Of a DNA stretch of 64,000 bases, positions 6,989 through 14,354 are shown in pieces. Source of the stretch: Pseudomonas canadensis (GTDB lineage: Bacteria > Pseudomonadota > Gammaproteobacteria > Pseudomonadales > Pseudomonadaceae); the NCBI RefSeq assembly GCF_000503215.1, contig NZ_KI628539.1, positions 833,752 to 897,751 of the forward strand, written 5' to 3'. Below the pieces are notes generated by a model that searched no databases, was not told where the DNA came from, and saw only the letters and a program-made list of their open reading frames with translations. Position 1 is the stretch's first letter; every line of letters starts with the position of its first letter. A program made the position numbers and the translations under genes.

Positions 6989-7513
6989 TCATTGGCGACG
7001 AAAGAACAGCGTGACTTGGCCCCATTCGACGCCGAACTTGGTCATGCTGGAGCGGTTGATCAAGGTGTCCTCGTCCATCAGATACATCCAGTCATCAAAG
7101 CTCACCTCGTAGACCGAACCGTCCACTGGCAGGTTGAGCCTGTAGCGCCAACGCAGCGCGTTACCGGCCACTTCGCCGATCGCCTCGCCGACCACATCAC
7201 CCGCCCGCCCCCTCCAGCGCCCTGGGCCATCCGGTGTCAGCGTCCATACACGTTGTTGACGCGTGCCGTCGCTGTACAGAAAACGCTCGTCGAGAATCAA
7301 GGCGTTGCCCTCGCGCCGGCTGGCGATATCCACTTCAAAGCGCTTGGTGACCTCACCGGAACGCTTCTGGAAAATGCCCCAGGCCTTGACGGGCTTGCTG
7401 AAGAAACGCTCCAGGTCCAGATGCGGCTGCTGATCAACGTAGCGCTCGACGCCTACGTTGGCGCAACTGCTCAAACTCAACATCAATAACAATGAAACCA
7501 GTAGACGTGTCAT
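6989..7513 (-). CDS. DUF3833 family lipoprotein
   Basis: A 174-residue predicted lipoprotein. The signal peptide ends in a lipobox LSSC with Cys17 as the lipidation site, followed by a lipocalin-like DUF3833 domain (FEVDIASRREGNALILDERFLYSDG...FDDWMYLMDEDTLINRSSMTKFGVEWGQVTLFF). The molecular role is unknown. In other pseudomonads DUF3833 genes sit beside cfa-type and photolyase genes controlled by the B12-dependent light sensor LitR. Here those genes are absent, but the promoter region carries a TGTACA-N12-TGTACA motif. Confidence 0.88.
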   Translation of the reverse strand: MTRLLVSLLLMLSLSSCANVGVERYVDQQPHLDLERFFSKPVKAWGIFQKRSGEVTKRFEVDIASRREGNALILDERFLYSDGTRQQRVWTLTPDGPGRWRGRAGDVVGEAIGEVAGNALRWRYRLNLPVDGSVYEVSFDDWMYLMDEDTLINRSSMTKFGVEWGQVTLFFRRQ

Positions 7514-7556
7514 TGCTCGGCTCCGTGATTGTGCGTCAGCACGTTCGAAGGATACT

Positions 7557-7580
7557 TGTACAAGAATATAGATTTGTACA
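7557..7580. promoter_or_regulatory. TGTACA-N12-TGTACA operator (LitR/PplR-like)
   Basis: Two identical palindromic hexamers TGTACA (7557-7562 and 7575-7580) are separated by exactly 12 bases, 44-67 bp before the DUF3833 start. This equals the LitR/PplR (MerR-family photoreceptor) site as I recall it, T(G/A)TACA-N12-TGTA(C/T)A. The motif is seen directly; the identity of the regulator is inference. Confidence 0.55.
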
Positions 7581-7622
7581 GGTATTCCCGACCGATGATT
7601 GATGCGTCAAATCGCGGCCATA

Positions 7623-7652
7623 AAAAAACCGGTCATCAAGGACCGGTTTTTT
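7623..7652 (-). terminator. Rho-independent terminator of tRNA-Gly
   Basis: A perfect 12-bp stem AAAAAACCGGTC/GACCGGTTTTTT with loop ATCAAG. It lies 47 bp beyond the tRNA-Gly 3' end on the minus strand. Confidence 0.9.
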
Positions 7653-7698
7653 ATGCATCCCCCGTCAAACGCAACTTGACGCGAAACGAGAATTTGAG

Positions 7699-7772
7699 TG
7701 GAGCGGGTAGAGGGAATCGAACCCTCGTCGGAAGCTTGGGAAGCTACTGTTCTACCATTAAACTATACCCGC
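7699..7772 (-). tRNA. tRNA-Gly (anticodon CCC)
   Basis: A complete 74-base tRNA with encoded CCA. The acceptor stem is GCGGGTA/TACCCGC, the T-arm is GAGGG-TTCGATT-CCCTC, and the seven-base anticodon loop TTCCCAA gives anticodon CCC, reading GGG. It closely matches E. coli glyU. One mismatch (T-T) is present in the anticodon stem. A plausible promoter lies just upstream (TTCAAA, 17-base spacer, TACAAA at 7787-7815 on the minus strand), and a strong terminator follows. Confidence 0.95.
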
Positions 7773-7849
7773 TCAGAGCGGCTGACTTTGTACCAGAAGT
7801 TCGCGGGGATTTGAAGTTTTTCTTCAAAAATGTGTGGGTTATGTGCCTT

Positions 7850-7932
7850 TGTAGGAGCTGGCTTGCCTGCGATGGCATTGCCTCGGTTTACCTGATACCC
7901 CGAGAGCCATCGCAGGCAAGCCAGCTCCTACA
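7850..7932. repeat. REP doublet, perfect 27-bp inverted repeat
   Basis: Arms 7850-7876 and 7906-7932 are perfect reverse complements (core GTAGGAGCTGGCTTGCCTGC) around a 29-base spacer. This is the paired REP (REPIN-like) structure of fluorescent pseudomonads, between phaG and the tRNA gene. A related pair is at 34547-34611. Confidence 0.9.
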
Positions 7933-7939
7933 CAAGCAT

Positions 7940-8824
7940 TCAAATGGCAAAGGCATGCTGCGCCTGGCCTTGGTGATAGCGCAACCGGCTGACCTGCCGC
8001 TCCGGCTTCAAGAAGCCCACCACTGCATCCCGGCTGTCCCGGCACGCCGCCTTGTGCTCCATGTCCAGGAAATGCCCCGTCGCCTGAATCGTACTGAAGC
8101 TGCTGTTGGCCACATGCTGACCAAACAGCTTGGCATCCTGGGCGCTGGTGTATTCGTCCCATTCACCGTTGAGAAACAACACCGGAATGTCGATCTGCTT
8201 GGCCGCCTTGAGGTAGCACAAGCGATCGCTGTTCAGCACGTGGCTGATGTGAAAATGCATCTGCCCATACTCATGCTCGGCCAGGCTGCTCACGTGCTTG
8301 TAGTTGAAGCGCTTGAACAGTGACGGCAGGTGTTTGCCGATGGTGCTGTTGACGAGGTGGCCGACGCGGTCGCGGTCGAGGTTGCCGAGGTAGTCGACGC
8401 CGCGTTCCAGGTAGTCGCGCATCGGGGCGTTGATCACCGGGGAGAACGAACTGATCACGGCCTTCTCCACGCAGCGCGGGCGATGGGCGAGGGCAACCAG
8501 GGTGGCGGCGCCGCCCCAGGAAAAGGACAGTACGTGTTCGGCGGCGAAGTGATCGATGAGTTCCAGCAGGAGCTGGCCTTCGACTTCCTTCGTCAGCATT
8601 TGCTCGTGGCGGTTGTGGATTTTGGAGCGGCCAGCGTAGGGCTGGTCGTACAAAACCACATTGAATTGCGGGTACAGGCTTTTCACGGTTTGGGCGAAGG
8701 ATGCCGTGGTGGCCATGGAGCCGTTGACCAGGATGATGGTCTTTGCAGCAGCGTCCGCGCGATAGAACTCCGTGTAAACCCGATACTGACCCTGTATATC
8801 CAACACAGCGATTTCTGGCCTCAT
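7940..8824 (-). CDS. phaG: PhaG, (R)-3-hydroxyacyl-ACP to CoA transfer/thioesterase enzyme
   Basis: A 294-residue alpha/beta hydrolase nearly identical in layout to P. putida PhaG. It starts MRPEIAVLDIQGQYRVYTEF and ends GQAQHAFAI. The proposed triad is present: Ser102 in FSWGGA, Asp223 in NGEWDEYT, His251 in TGHFLDME. PhaG links fatty-acid synthesis to medium-chain polyhydroxyalkanoate by releasing 3-hydroxydecanoyl groups from ACP for conversion to the CoA ester, and is a relative of RhlA. The frame is open to 8926, but the ATG at 8824 matches the family start and has GGAG upstream. No other pha gene is nearby, as in other pseudomonads where phaG is unlinked. Confidence 0.95.
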   Translation of the reverse strand: MRPEIAVLDIQGQYRVYTEFYRADAAAKTIILVNGSMATTASFAQTVKSLYPQFNVVLYDQPYAGRSKIHNRHEQMLTKEVEGQLLLELIDHFAAEHVLSFSWGGAATLVALAHRPRCVEKAVISSFSPVINAPMRDYLERGVDYLGNLDRDRVGHLVNSTIGKHLPSLFKRFNYKHVSSLAEHEYGQMHFHISHVLNSDRLCYLKAAKQIDIPVLFLNGEWDEYTSAQDAKLFGQHVANSSFSTIQATGHFLDMEHKAACRDSRDAVVGFLKPERQVSRLRYHQGQAQHAFAI

Positions 8825-9128
8825 GTCGTAAGACTCCTGGCAAGCGGGTAGGGCGCGCAGATCACTCTGCACGAGCTTTATGACAGGTAGGCATACGCCT
8901 GGAAAAGGAGGCCCATGTCGATCCAATGACGGCTGGCCGACGGCTGTTGTTATGGCGGGCTGTTTGCCGGGAAGGCCCGTTGATCAAGCGCGGGCGGGGC
9001 AAGGTGTTTCTTGGAGGTTATAGGCGACTCGCCGGTCATATTTGAACGGGTGATCCTGATTCAAGCAGCAGCGGTGCGACCCTGCAAGGCGCTGAGGCGG
9101 TTTTTTGCCATCACCGGCTGAACGGTCG
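8825..9128. other. phaG upstream region, no gene
   Basis: These 304 bp between phaG and rsuA contain no supported gene. They should carry the phaG promoter. I saw no clear sigma-54 (GG-N10-GC type TGGCAC/TTGC) or sigma-70 boxes, nor a good terminator for rsuA. Confidence 0.5.
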
Positions 9129-9821
9129 TCAGACCTGTCGGATTTCGTCGTCAGTCAGCGCCCGATACTGGCCCGGCGCGAGGGCCACATCCAGCACCAA
9201 AGGGCCCATCCGCTCGCGATGCAGGCCGATCACCTTGTTATCAAAGTGCCCGAACATGCGTTTCACTTGGTGGTAGCGGCCTTCGACGATGCTCAGCCGT
9301 GCGGTGGTCGGCCCCAGTAATTCCAACTCGGCGGGTTGGGTGGTGAGGTCTTCGAATGCGAAGTACAGGCCCTGGGCAAAGGTCATCGCATACTCAGGGC
9401 CGATAGCCTGCTCGGTCTCCACAAGGTAGACCTTGGGCAGCTTGGTCTGTGGCTGCGTCAGTCGCCGCGACCACTGGCCGTCATTGGTGATCAGCATCAG
9501 ACCGGTGGTGTTGAAATCCAGACGACCGGCAATGTGCAGCTCACCTTTGTCCGGCTCATCCAGTAAATCCAGCACGGTTGGGTGCTGCGGGTCTGCGGTG
9601 GCGCTTACGCAACCCTGGGGCTTGTGCAGCATGAAGTAGCGCGCCGGTTTGCCGGCCTGCAGCACTTCATCGTCAACGCACACACGGCTGAATTCCCGGA
9701 CCTCATGATGAGGATCGCTGACCGCAACGCCATCCACCGACACACGCCGCTCTGCCAGCAACAGGCGCACTTGCTTGCGGTTGAAGCGCGGCAGGTTACT
9801 GAGGAGACGATCAACCCGCAT
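9129..9821 (-). CDS. rsuA: 16S rRNA pseudouridine(516) synthase RsuA
   Basis: A 230-residue pseudouridine synthase of the RsuA/RluB/E/F family. An N-terminal S4-like RNA-binding domain (residues 1-48, MRVDRLLSNLPRFNRKQVRLLLAERRVSVDG) precedes the catalytic domain. That domain carries the motif GRLDFNTTGLMLITNDG with catalytic Asp102, and later RYHQVKRMFG. It isomerises U516 in the small-subunit rRNA. The ATG overlaps the stop of the CWC-protein gene by one base (TAATG), which implies translational coupling. Confidence 0.93.
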   Translation of the reverse strand: MRVDRLLSNLPRFNRKQVRLLLAERRVSVDGVAVSDPHHEVREFSRVCVDDEVLQAGKPARYFMLHKPQGCVSATADPQHPTVLDLLDEPDKGELHIAGRLDFNTTGLMLITNDGQWSRRLTQPQTKLPKVYLVETEQAIGPEYAMTFAQGLYFAFEDLTTQPAELELLGPTTARLSIVEGRYHQVKRMFGHFDNKVIGLHRERMGPLVLDVALAPGQYRALTDDEIRQV

Positions 9822-10033
9822 TACGTTGGCTCAGCCCCGCGCAATTGCTGATCCACCTGGGCGCAGCGTGGGCACAGACAAGCCTGGTTGCGCAGCTCCG
9901 AGGGCAGGGCCTCAAGCACCGCTGGATCGATGGTGACGCTGAAGCACCAGCAGGCTTGGTCGGCTGTGCGCGGGTCGGCCAGCGTGCAGTCGTTGCGCGC
10001 GCCACAGGCGGGGCAGAGTGTTGGCGTGGTCAT
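9821..10033 (-). CDS. Cysteine-rich CWC family protein
   Basis: A 70-residue protein of the Cys_rich_CWC family. It has paired metal-binding-type cysteines, CPACG at residues 8-12, CTLAD and CWC in the middle, and CLCPRC near the C-terminus. A structural zinc is likely. Function is unknown. I place the start at the ATG at 10033 (MTTPTLCPACG); a longer frame to 10096 lacks support. The stop overlaps the rsuA start (TAATG). A link with RNA modification is suggested only by this coupling. Confidence 0.82.
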   Translation of the reverse strand: MTTPTLCPACGARNDCTLADPRTADQACWCFSVTIDPAVLEALPSELRNQACLCPRCAQVDQQLRGAEPT

Positions 10034-10101
10034 GGGCGGGTTCGGGCTGGATCGGGCAAGGTATGCCGTGCACGATACAGGTCCGACCCGGCCCAAGCTA
10101 C

Positions 10102-11724
10102 TTAGAGCTGGAACTTGCTGACCAGTACGTTGAACGAAGTGGCCAAACGCGATAGGTCCTGGCTAGACGCATTGGTCTGGTGAGCACCGGCGGCCGTTTG
10201 GGTAGACAGGTCCTGGATGTTCAGCAGGTTGCGGTCCACTTCGCGGGCCACCTGGGCCTGCTCTTCTGAGGCGGACGCGATGACCAGGTTGCGCTCATTA
10301 ATCTTCGCCACGCTGGCGGTGATCCGTTGCAGCGCTTCGCCAGCGTTTTGCGCCAGGGTCTGGGTGTCGTTGGCCCAAGTCAGGCTCTTGTTCATCGCCG
10401 CGACCGCATCATCGGCGCCGGTCTGGACGTCGCCAATCATCTTTTCAATATCGACGGTCGAGGTTTGAGTACGGTGGGCCAGCGCCCGCACTTCATCGGC
10501 GACCACTGCGAAGCCACGACCTTGCTCACCCGCACGAGCCGCCTCAATGGCCGCATTCAGGGCCAGCAGGTTGGTCTGGTCGGCGATCCCACGGATCACA
10601 TCGATCACCTTGCCGATTTCCCGTACTTGCCCGGCAAGATCTGCAACCGACTGAGTGGAATCGTTGATCTCGCCTACCATCGAGCGCATCCCAGACACGG
10701 CCTGTTCCACTTGTTGGCGGCCGTCTTCGGCCTCGGTAGTCGCTTGGCGCGAAGCTTCTGAAGTCGACACGGCGTTGCTTGCCACTTCGTCCACGGCAGC
10801 GGTCATCTGGTTGACGGCGGTGGCGGCTTGTTGAATTTCATCATTCTGACGGGTCAGACCACGGCTGCTTTCATCGGTGACAGCGCTCAGCTCTTCGGCG
10901 GCCGAAGCGAGCTGGTCGGAGGCGTTGGCGATTTCCACTAGGGTGCCTTTCAAACCGCCCTGCATGTCCGACAGCGCCATCAGCAGTTGCCCGGCTTCGT
11001 CGGTGCGTTCGGTGGTAATGGCCTGGGTCAGGTCGCCTTTAGCAATGCGTTGTGCACTCTCTACTGCCTGCGCGATGGGCCGAGTGATCAAGCGGGTGAT
11101 CAATACACCCACAATGATCGCAATCATGAACGCTAGAACAATGCCGCTGATCATCCAGGTCAACGCGCTGGCACGCAGCTCATCGGCGGCGATGGCGCCT
11201 TGCTTGATCTGGCGGTTATTGGACTCGATCATCACACGGATCAGTTCGCGCGCCTGGCGGAACAGTTCATTGTTTGTGGTATTCAACTGAGTGCGGGCCT
11301 GATCGACCTGGCCGCCGTCAAGCAATGCCATGATTCGTTCGGAGCTGCTGACATAGGTGGGCCAAATCTGGTCGAGCTTGTCTCCGGCTGCCCGTTCGTC
11401 ATCTTCCAGCGGCGTCGCGCGATAGGTCGCGTAGGCGCTCTGGCTGCGCTTGAGTTCCTGGGCGATATCCTGGCGCACGCGCTCGCGGTCTTGTTGGGCC
11501 ACGTTGCCGTTGGCCGCATCCATTAACCGATACAACCCGCGATTATGGGCGACCAGGCCATTGAGGGTGGCGGCCGTATTACTCACGGAGACAAGGTTGT
11601 TGGAGAACGTCAGCTCCAGTGCCGAAGAGAGGCGCACGACCCCTTTGATCCCCAACAGGCCGACTCCAAAGGTGATCAACGCACACAGTAAAAATGAAAG
11701 CAGCAGCTTAGTTGAGATTTTCAT
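10102..11724 (-). CDS. Methyl-accepting chemotaxis protein with four-helix-bundle sensor
   Basis: A 540-residue chemoreceptor. TM1 is about residues 8-30 and the periplasmic four-helix-bundle sensor about 31-188. TM2 is about 190-212 (ALTWMISGIVLAFMIAIIVGVLI), followed by HAMP to about 265 and the signalling domain. The conserved hairpin tip is QTNLLALNAAIEAARAGEQ, then GRGFAVVADEVRALA. There is no CheR-tethering pentapeptide at the C-terminus (ends VSKFQL). The ATG at 11724 was chosen because it begins directly before TM1. The ligand cannot be inferred. It is a single-gene unit. Confidence 0.93.
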   Translation of the reverse strand: MKISTKLLLSFLLCALITFGVGLLGIKGVVRLSSALELTFSNNLVSVSNTAATLNGLVAHNRGLYRLMDAANGNVAQQDRERVRQDIAQELKRSQSAYATYRATPLEDDERAAGDKLDQIWPTYVSSSERIMALLDGGQVDQARTQLNTTNNELFRQARELIRVMIESNNRQIKQGAIAADELRASALTWMISGIVLAFMIAIIVGVLITRLITRPIAQAVESAQRIAKGDLTQAITTERTDEAGQLLMALSDMQGGLKGTLVEIANASDQLASAAEELSAVTDESSRGLTRQNDEIQQAATAVNQMTAAVDEVASNAVSTSEASRQATTEAEDGRQQVEQAVSGMRSMVGEINDSTQSVADLAGQVREIGKVIDVIRGIADQTNLLALNAAIEAARAGEQGRGFAVVADEVRALAHRTQTSTVDIEKMIGDVQTGADDAVAAMNKSLTWANDTQTLAQNAGEALQRITASVAKINERNLVIASASEEQAQVAREVDRNLLNIQDLSTQTAAGAHQTNASSQDLSRLATSFNVLVSKFQL

Positions 11725-11782
11725 GGCTCGAATCCGGCGATAGTAGCGAAGGGCGCACGCTAAAGCCTCCCTGGCATGGTGC

Positions 11783-11799
11783 GATGTCATAGTGACATC
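11783..11799. promoter_or_regulatory. Inverted repeat before the chemoreceptor gene
   Basis: GATGTCA-TAG-TGACATC, 7-bp perfect arms, 59-75 bp upstream of the chemoreceptor ATG. It looks like a dimeric regulator site; the regulator is unknown. Confidence 0.4.
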
Positions 11800-11941
11800 A
11801 TCGCAATTGAGAAAGTTGCGAGCCAGATAAATTTACTGAATCGATAAAGCTTGAACAGATGTATCAAGTCGTTACGGAAACGCACCAGATTCAGTTTTTG
11901 ATGTCAGATATTTCGTCATTCGGTGAAAGCCGAGTGCCGCT

Positions 11942-11958
11942 CTCCAGCGTCGCTGGAG
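11942..11958 (+). promoter_or_regulatory. Hairpin in the leader of the Tyr-rich lipoprotein gene
   Basis: CTCCAGCG-T-CGCTGGAG is an 8-bp perfect inverted repeat ending 28 bp before the ATG at 11987. It could be an mRNA hairpin; its role is unknown. Confidence 0.35.
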
Positions 11959-11986
11959 GTGCTCTTCCGCGGTCCAGGAGGCCGCC

Positions 11987-12349
11987 ATGTATCGACGACT
12001 GCTGCTCAGCGCTTTACTCGGTCTGACCCTTTCCGCTTGCGTGCCCTATTACGATGGCGGCCAGAGCTACTACCGTTCCGAGGTCTACACCTCACCGGCA
12101 CCGGTGTATTACTACGGTGGCGGCACGGCGTATCAGTACCGCCGTGATTACTACCCCGCACCGCGCTACTACGCGCCACAACCGCGCTACTACTCGGCCC
12201 CGCGTTATTACCAGCCGGCCCCGCGCTACTACGGGCCGCGTGCCGGTTACCGGCCGTATCCGAACCAGGGCTGGGGCGGTGATCGTTGGGGAAATGGGGG
12301 GCATGGACGCGGTTCCGACCATGGAGGTGGCCGCGGCGGTCACCGTTGA
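11987..12349 (+). CDS. Tyrosine/proline-rich repeat lipoprotein, unknown function
   Basis: A 120-residue exported lipoprotein. The signal peptide ends in lipobox LSAC with Cys18. The mature part is low-complexity: four PRYY units spaced 6-8 residues apart (residues about 57-85), then a Gly/His/Arg-rich tail (GRGSDHGGGRGGHR). The ATG follows CCAGGAGGCCGCC, a very strong ribosome binding site. No domain is recognised. Similar Tyr-rich small lipoproteins are annotated only as hypothetical. A strong terminator follows at 12364. Surface or cell-wall-associated roles are guesses. Confidence 0.8.
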   Translation: MYRRLLLSALLGLTLSACVPYYDGGQSYYRSEVYTSPAPVYYYGGGTAYQYRRDYYPAPRYYAPQPRYYSAPRYYQPAPRYYGPRAGYRPYPNQGWGGDRWGNGGHGRGSDHGGGRGGHR

Positions 12350-12363
12350 CAGGCCAGTAATGC

Positions 12364-12390
12364 AAGCGGCGCATGAAGCGCCGCTTTTTT
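12364..12390 (+). terminator. Rho-independent terminator after the Tyr-rich lipoprotein gene
   Basis: A 9-bp stem AAGCGGCGC/GCGCCGCTT, loop ATGAA, then T6. It sits between two convergent genes and could serve both. Confidence 0.9.
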
Positions 12391-12397
12391 GTGGGCG

Positions 12398-13510
12398 TTA
12401 GTAATCCGACAGGTCCGCCAACGGATGGCGGCCTTCCCACGCCTTGTTGAAATGCGCCTGCACCACCGCCTCCGGGATCGTATTGATATCCGGCCAATGC
12501 CAATGCGGCGTCTGGTCCTTGTCGATCAACCGCGCGCGCACCCCTTCACTGAATTCCGGATGGCGGCAGCAGTTGAGGCTCATTGTGTATTCCATCTGGA
12601 ACACCTGCGCCAGGGACAGGTGCCGGGCACGCTGAATCTGTTCCCACACCAAGTGGGCGGTCAGCGGGCAGCCTTCGCTCAACGTCTTGCCGGCACGGCT
12701 GAACAGGGGATCGGCATGCTCACGCAGTGGGCTCAAATTACGCCAGGCACACCGCACATCGCCCACGTCCAGCCATTCGTCGATTTGTGCCCGGCGCGGC
12801 AGCCACTGCGCTTCGGGTTGCTGGTCGACGGCTTCCTGGGACAGCGCCTTGAGAAGGCTGTTGAGCTGCATTTCTGTCTGTTCCTGCCAGTTCAGTTGCA
12901 GCAAACCATCGAGCAACTCGTCTTGCTGATCATCGCGCAGGAAGCGGTCGGCCAGGCCGAGGTCCAAAGCGTCGCGGCCGTTGATATGGGCGCCGGTAAG
13001 GCCGAGAAACAACCCCAGCTTGCCCGGCAGGCGCGACAGGAACCAACTGGCGCCGACGTCCGGGTACAGCCCGATGCTGATCTCCGGCATGGCCAACCGG
13101 CTGCTTGGCGTGACGATGCGCACTGCGGCGCTTTGCAACAGGCCCATGCCGCCCCCCAGCACGTAGCCGTGCCCCCAGCAGATCACCGGTTTGGGGTAAG
13201 TGTGCAGGCGGTAATCAAGACGGTATTCCGCCGCAAAAAATTGCGCCGCCAGGGCTGGCACCACGCCAGGCTGTTCCCGACAGGCCTGCGCCAGGCTGCG
13301 TACTTCACCCCCGGCGCAAAACGCCTTGGGGCCGTTGCCGCGCAGCAGTACGCAGTGGATGTTCGGATCCTTGGCCCAGGCTTCAAGGCGTTCGCCCAGG
13401 GCGAGGATCATCGGCAGGGAAAGGGCATTGAGGGATTTTTCAGCGTCGAGGCTGGCGATGCCGATGCGGGCACCGTCGCTGCCGGTCAGCTCTTCGAAGT
13501 GCAGGTTCAT
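12398..13510 (-). CDS. Enoyl-CoA hydratase/isomerase family protein, 3-hydroxyisobutyryl-CoA hydrolase-like
   Basis: A 370-residue crotonase-fold enzyme. The oxyanion-hole segments are KAFCAGGEVRSL (about residue 65) and YVLGGGMGLLQSAA. The hydrolase-type catalytic stretch is PEISIGLYPDVGASWFLSRLPG. The length and C-terminal extension match the ECH_2 branch, which includes 3-hydroxyisobutyryl-CoA hydrolase of valine catabolism, rather than 260-residue hydratases. The ATG at 13510 has GAGGTCACG upstream; the frame is open to 13591 without a better start. The gene is divergent from ung. The exact acyl substrate is not established by sequence. Confidence 0.85.
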   Translation of the reverse strand: MNLHFEELTGSDGARIGIASLDAEKSLNALSLPMILALGERLEAWAKDPNIHCVLLRGNGPKAFCAGGEVRSLAQACREQPGVVPALAAQFFAAEYRLDYRLHTYPKPVICWGHGYVLGGGMGLLQSAAVRIVTPSSRLAMPEISIGLYPDVGASWFLSRLPGKLGLFLGLTGAHINGRDALDLGLADRFLRDDQQDELLDGLLQLNWQEQTEMQLNSLLKALSQEAVDQQPEAQWLPRRAQIDEWLDVGDVRCAWRNLSPLREHADPLFSRAGKTLSEGCPLTAHLVWEQIQRARHLSLAQVFQMEYTMSLNCCRHPEFSEGVRARLIDKDQTPHWHWPDINTIPEAVVQAHFNKAWEGRHPLADLSDY

Positions 13511-13646
13511 CGTGACCTCAATCGAGAAGGTGAAGGATGAGTATGATCGCTTCGTAGGAAAGCGCCGTTGGTGTGTCAGATCAATTGACAAGCGGGGTCG
13601 GCTTTCCTAGGGTTCGCCTCATTCTTTTTTACAAGACTATTCAACC

Positions 13647-14339
13647 ATGACCGAAGACGACCGTATCAAACTCGAACCCAGCTGGAAACACGCCCTGCGG
13701 GATCAGTTCGAGCAGCCGTACATGGCCCAGTTGCGCGAGTTCCTGCGCCAGGAACATGCCGCCGGCAAAGAGATCTACCCGCCCGGCCCGCTGATTTTCA
13801 ACGCACTCAATTCCACACCGTTGGACAAGGTCAAGGTCGTGATCCTCGGCCAGGACCCCTACCACGGCCCCGGCCAGGCCCACGGCCTGTGCTTTTCGGT
13901 GCAACCGGGCGTGCCAGCGCCGCCGTCGCTGGTCAATATCTATAAAGAGCTCAAGCGCGACCTTAACATCGACATCCCTAATCACGGCTACCTGCAAAGC
14001 TGGGCCGACCAGGGCGTGCTGATGCTCAACACCACCATGACCGTCGAGCGCGCCAATGCCAACGCCCATGCGGGCAAGGGCTGGCAGTTCTTTACCGACC
14101 GCATTATCGAGGTGGTCAGCGAGCACCAGCCGCATCTGGTGTTCCTGCTGTGGGGCGCCCATGCCCAGGGTAAGCAGAAGCTGATCGACGCGACCAAGCA
14201 CCTGGTGTTGACGTCGGTGCACCCGTCGCCATTGTCGGCGTATCGCGGGTTCTTGGGGTGTGGGCATTTCAGCCGGACCAACAAGTTTCTTGAGCAGAAT
14301 GGCGAGACGCCGATCGAGTGGCGGTTGCCGCCGGTTTGA
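13647..14339 (+). CDS. ung: Uracil-DNA glycosylase
   Basis: A 230-residue family 1 uracil-DNA glycosylase that removes uracil from DNA to start base-excision repair. Its motifs are intact: the water-activating loop GQDPYHG with Asp70, the uracil-binding VLMLNTTMTVE, and the Leu-intercalation loop HPSPLSAYRGFLG with His192. Length is normal. It is separated by 136 bp from the divergent acyl-CoA enzyme, and its 3' end faces the beta-propeller gene only 15 bp away. In P. aeruginosa ung (PA0750) also adjoins the tct region. Confidence 0.96.
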   Translation: MTEDDRIKLEPSWKHALRDQFEQPYMAQLREFLRQEHAAGKEIYPPGPLIFNALNSTPLDKVKVVILGQDPYHGPGQAHGLCFSVQPGVPAPPSLVNIYKELKRDLNIDIPNHGYLQSWADQGVLMLNTTMTVERANANAHAGKGWQFFTDRIIEVVSEHQPHLVFLLWGAHAQGKQKLIDATKHLVLTSVHPSPLSAYRGFLGCGHFSRTNKFLEQNGETPIEWRLPPV

Positions 14340-14354
14340 TACCCTAGCCCTGCC

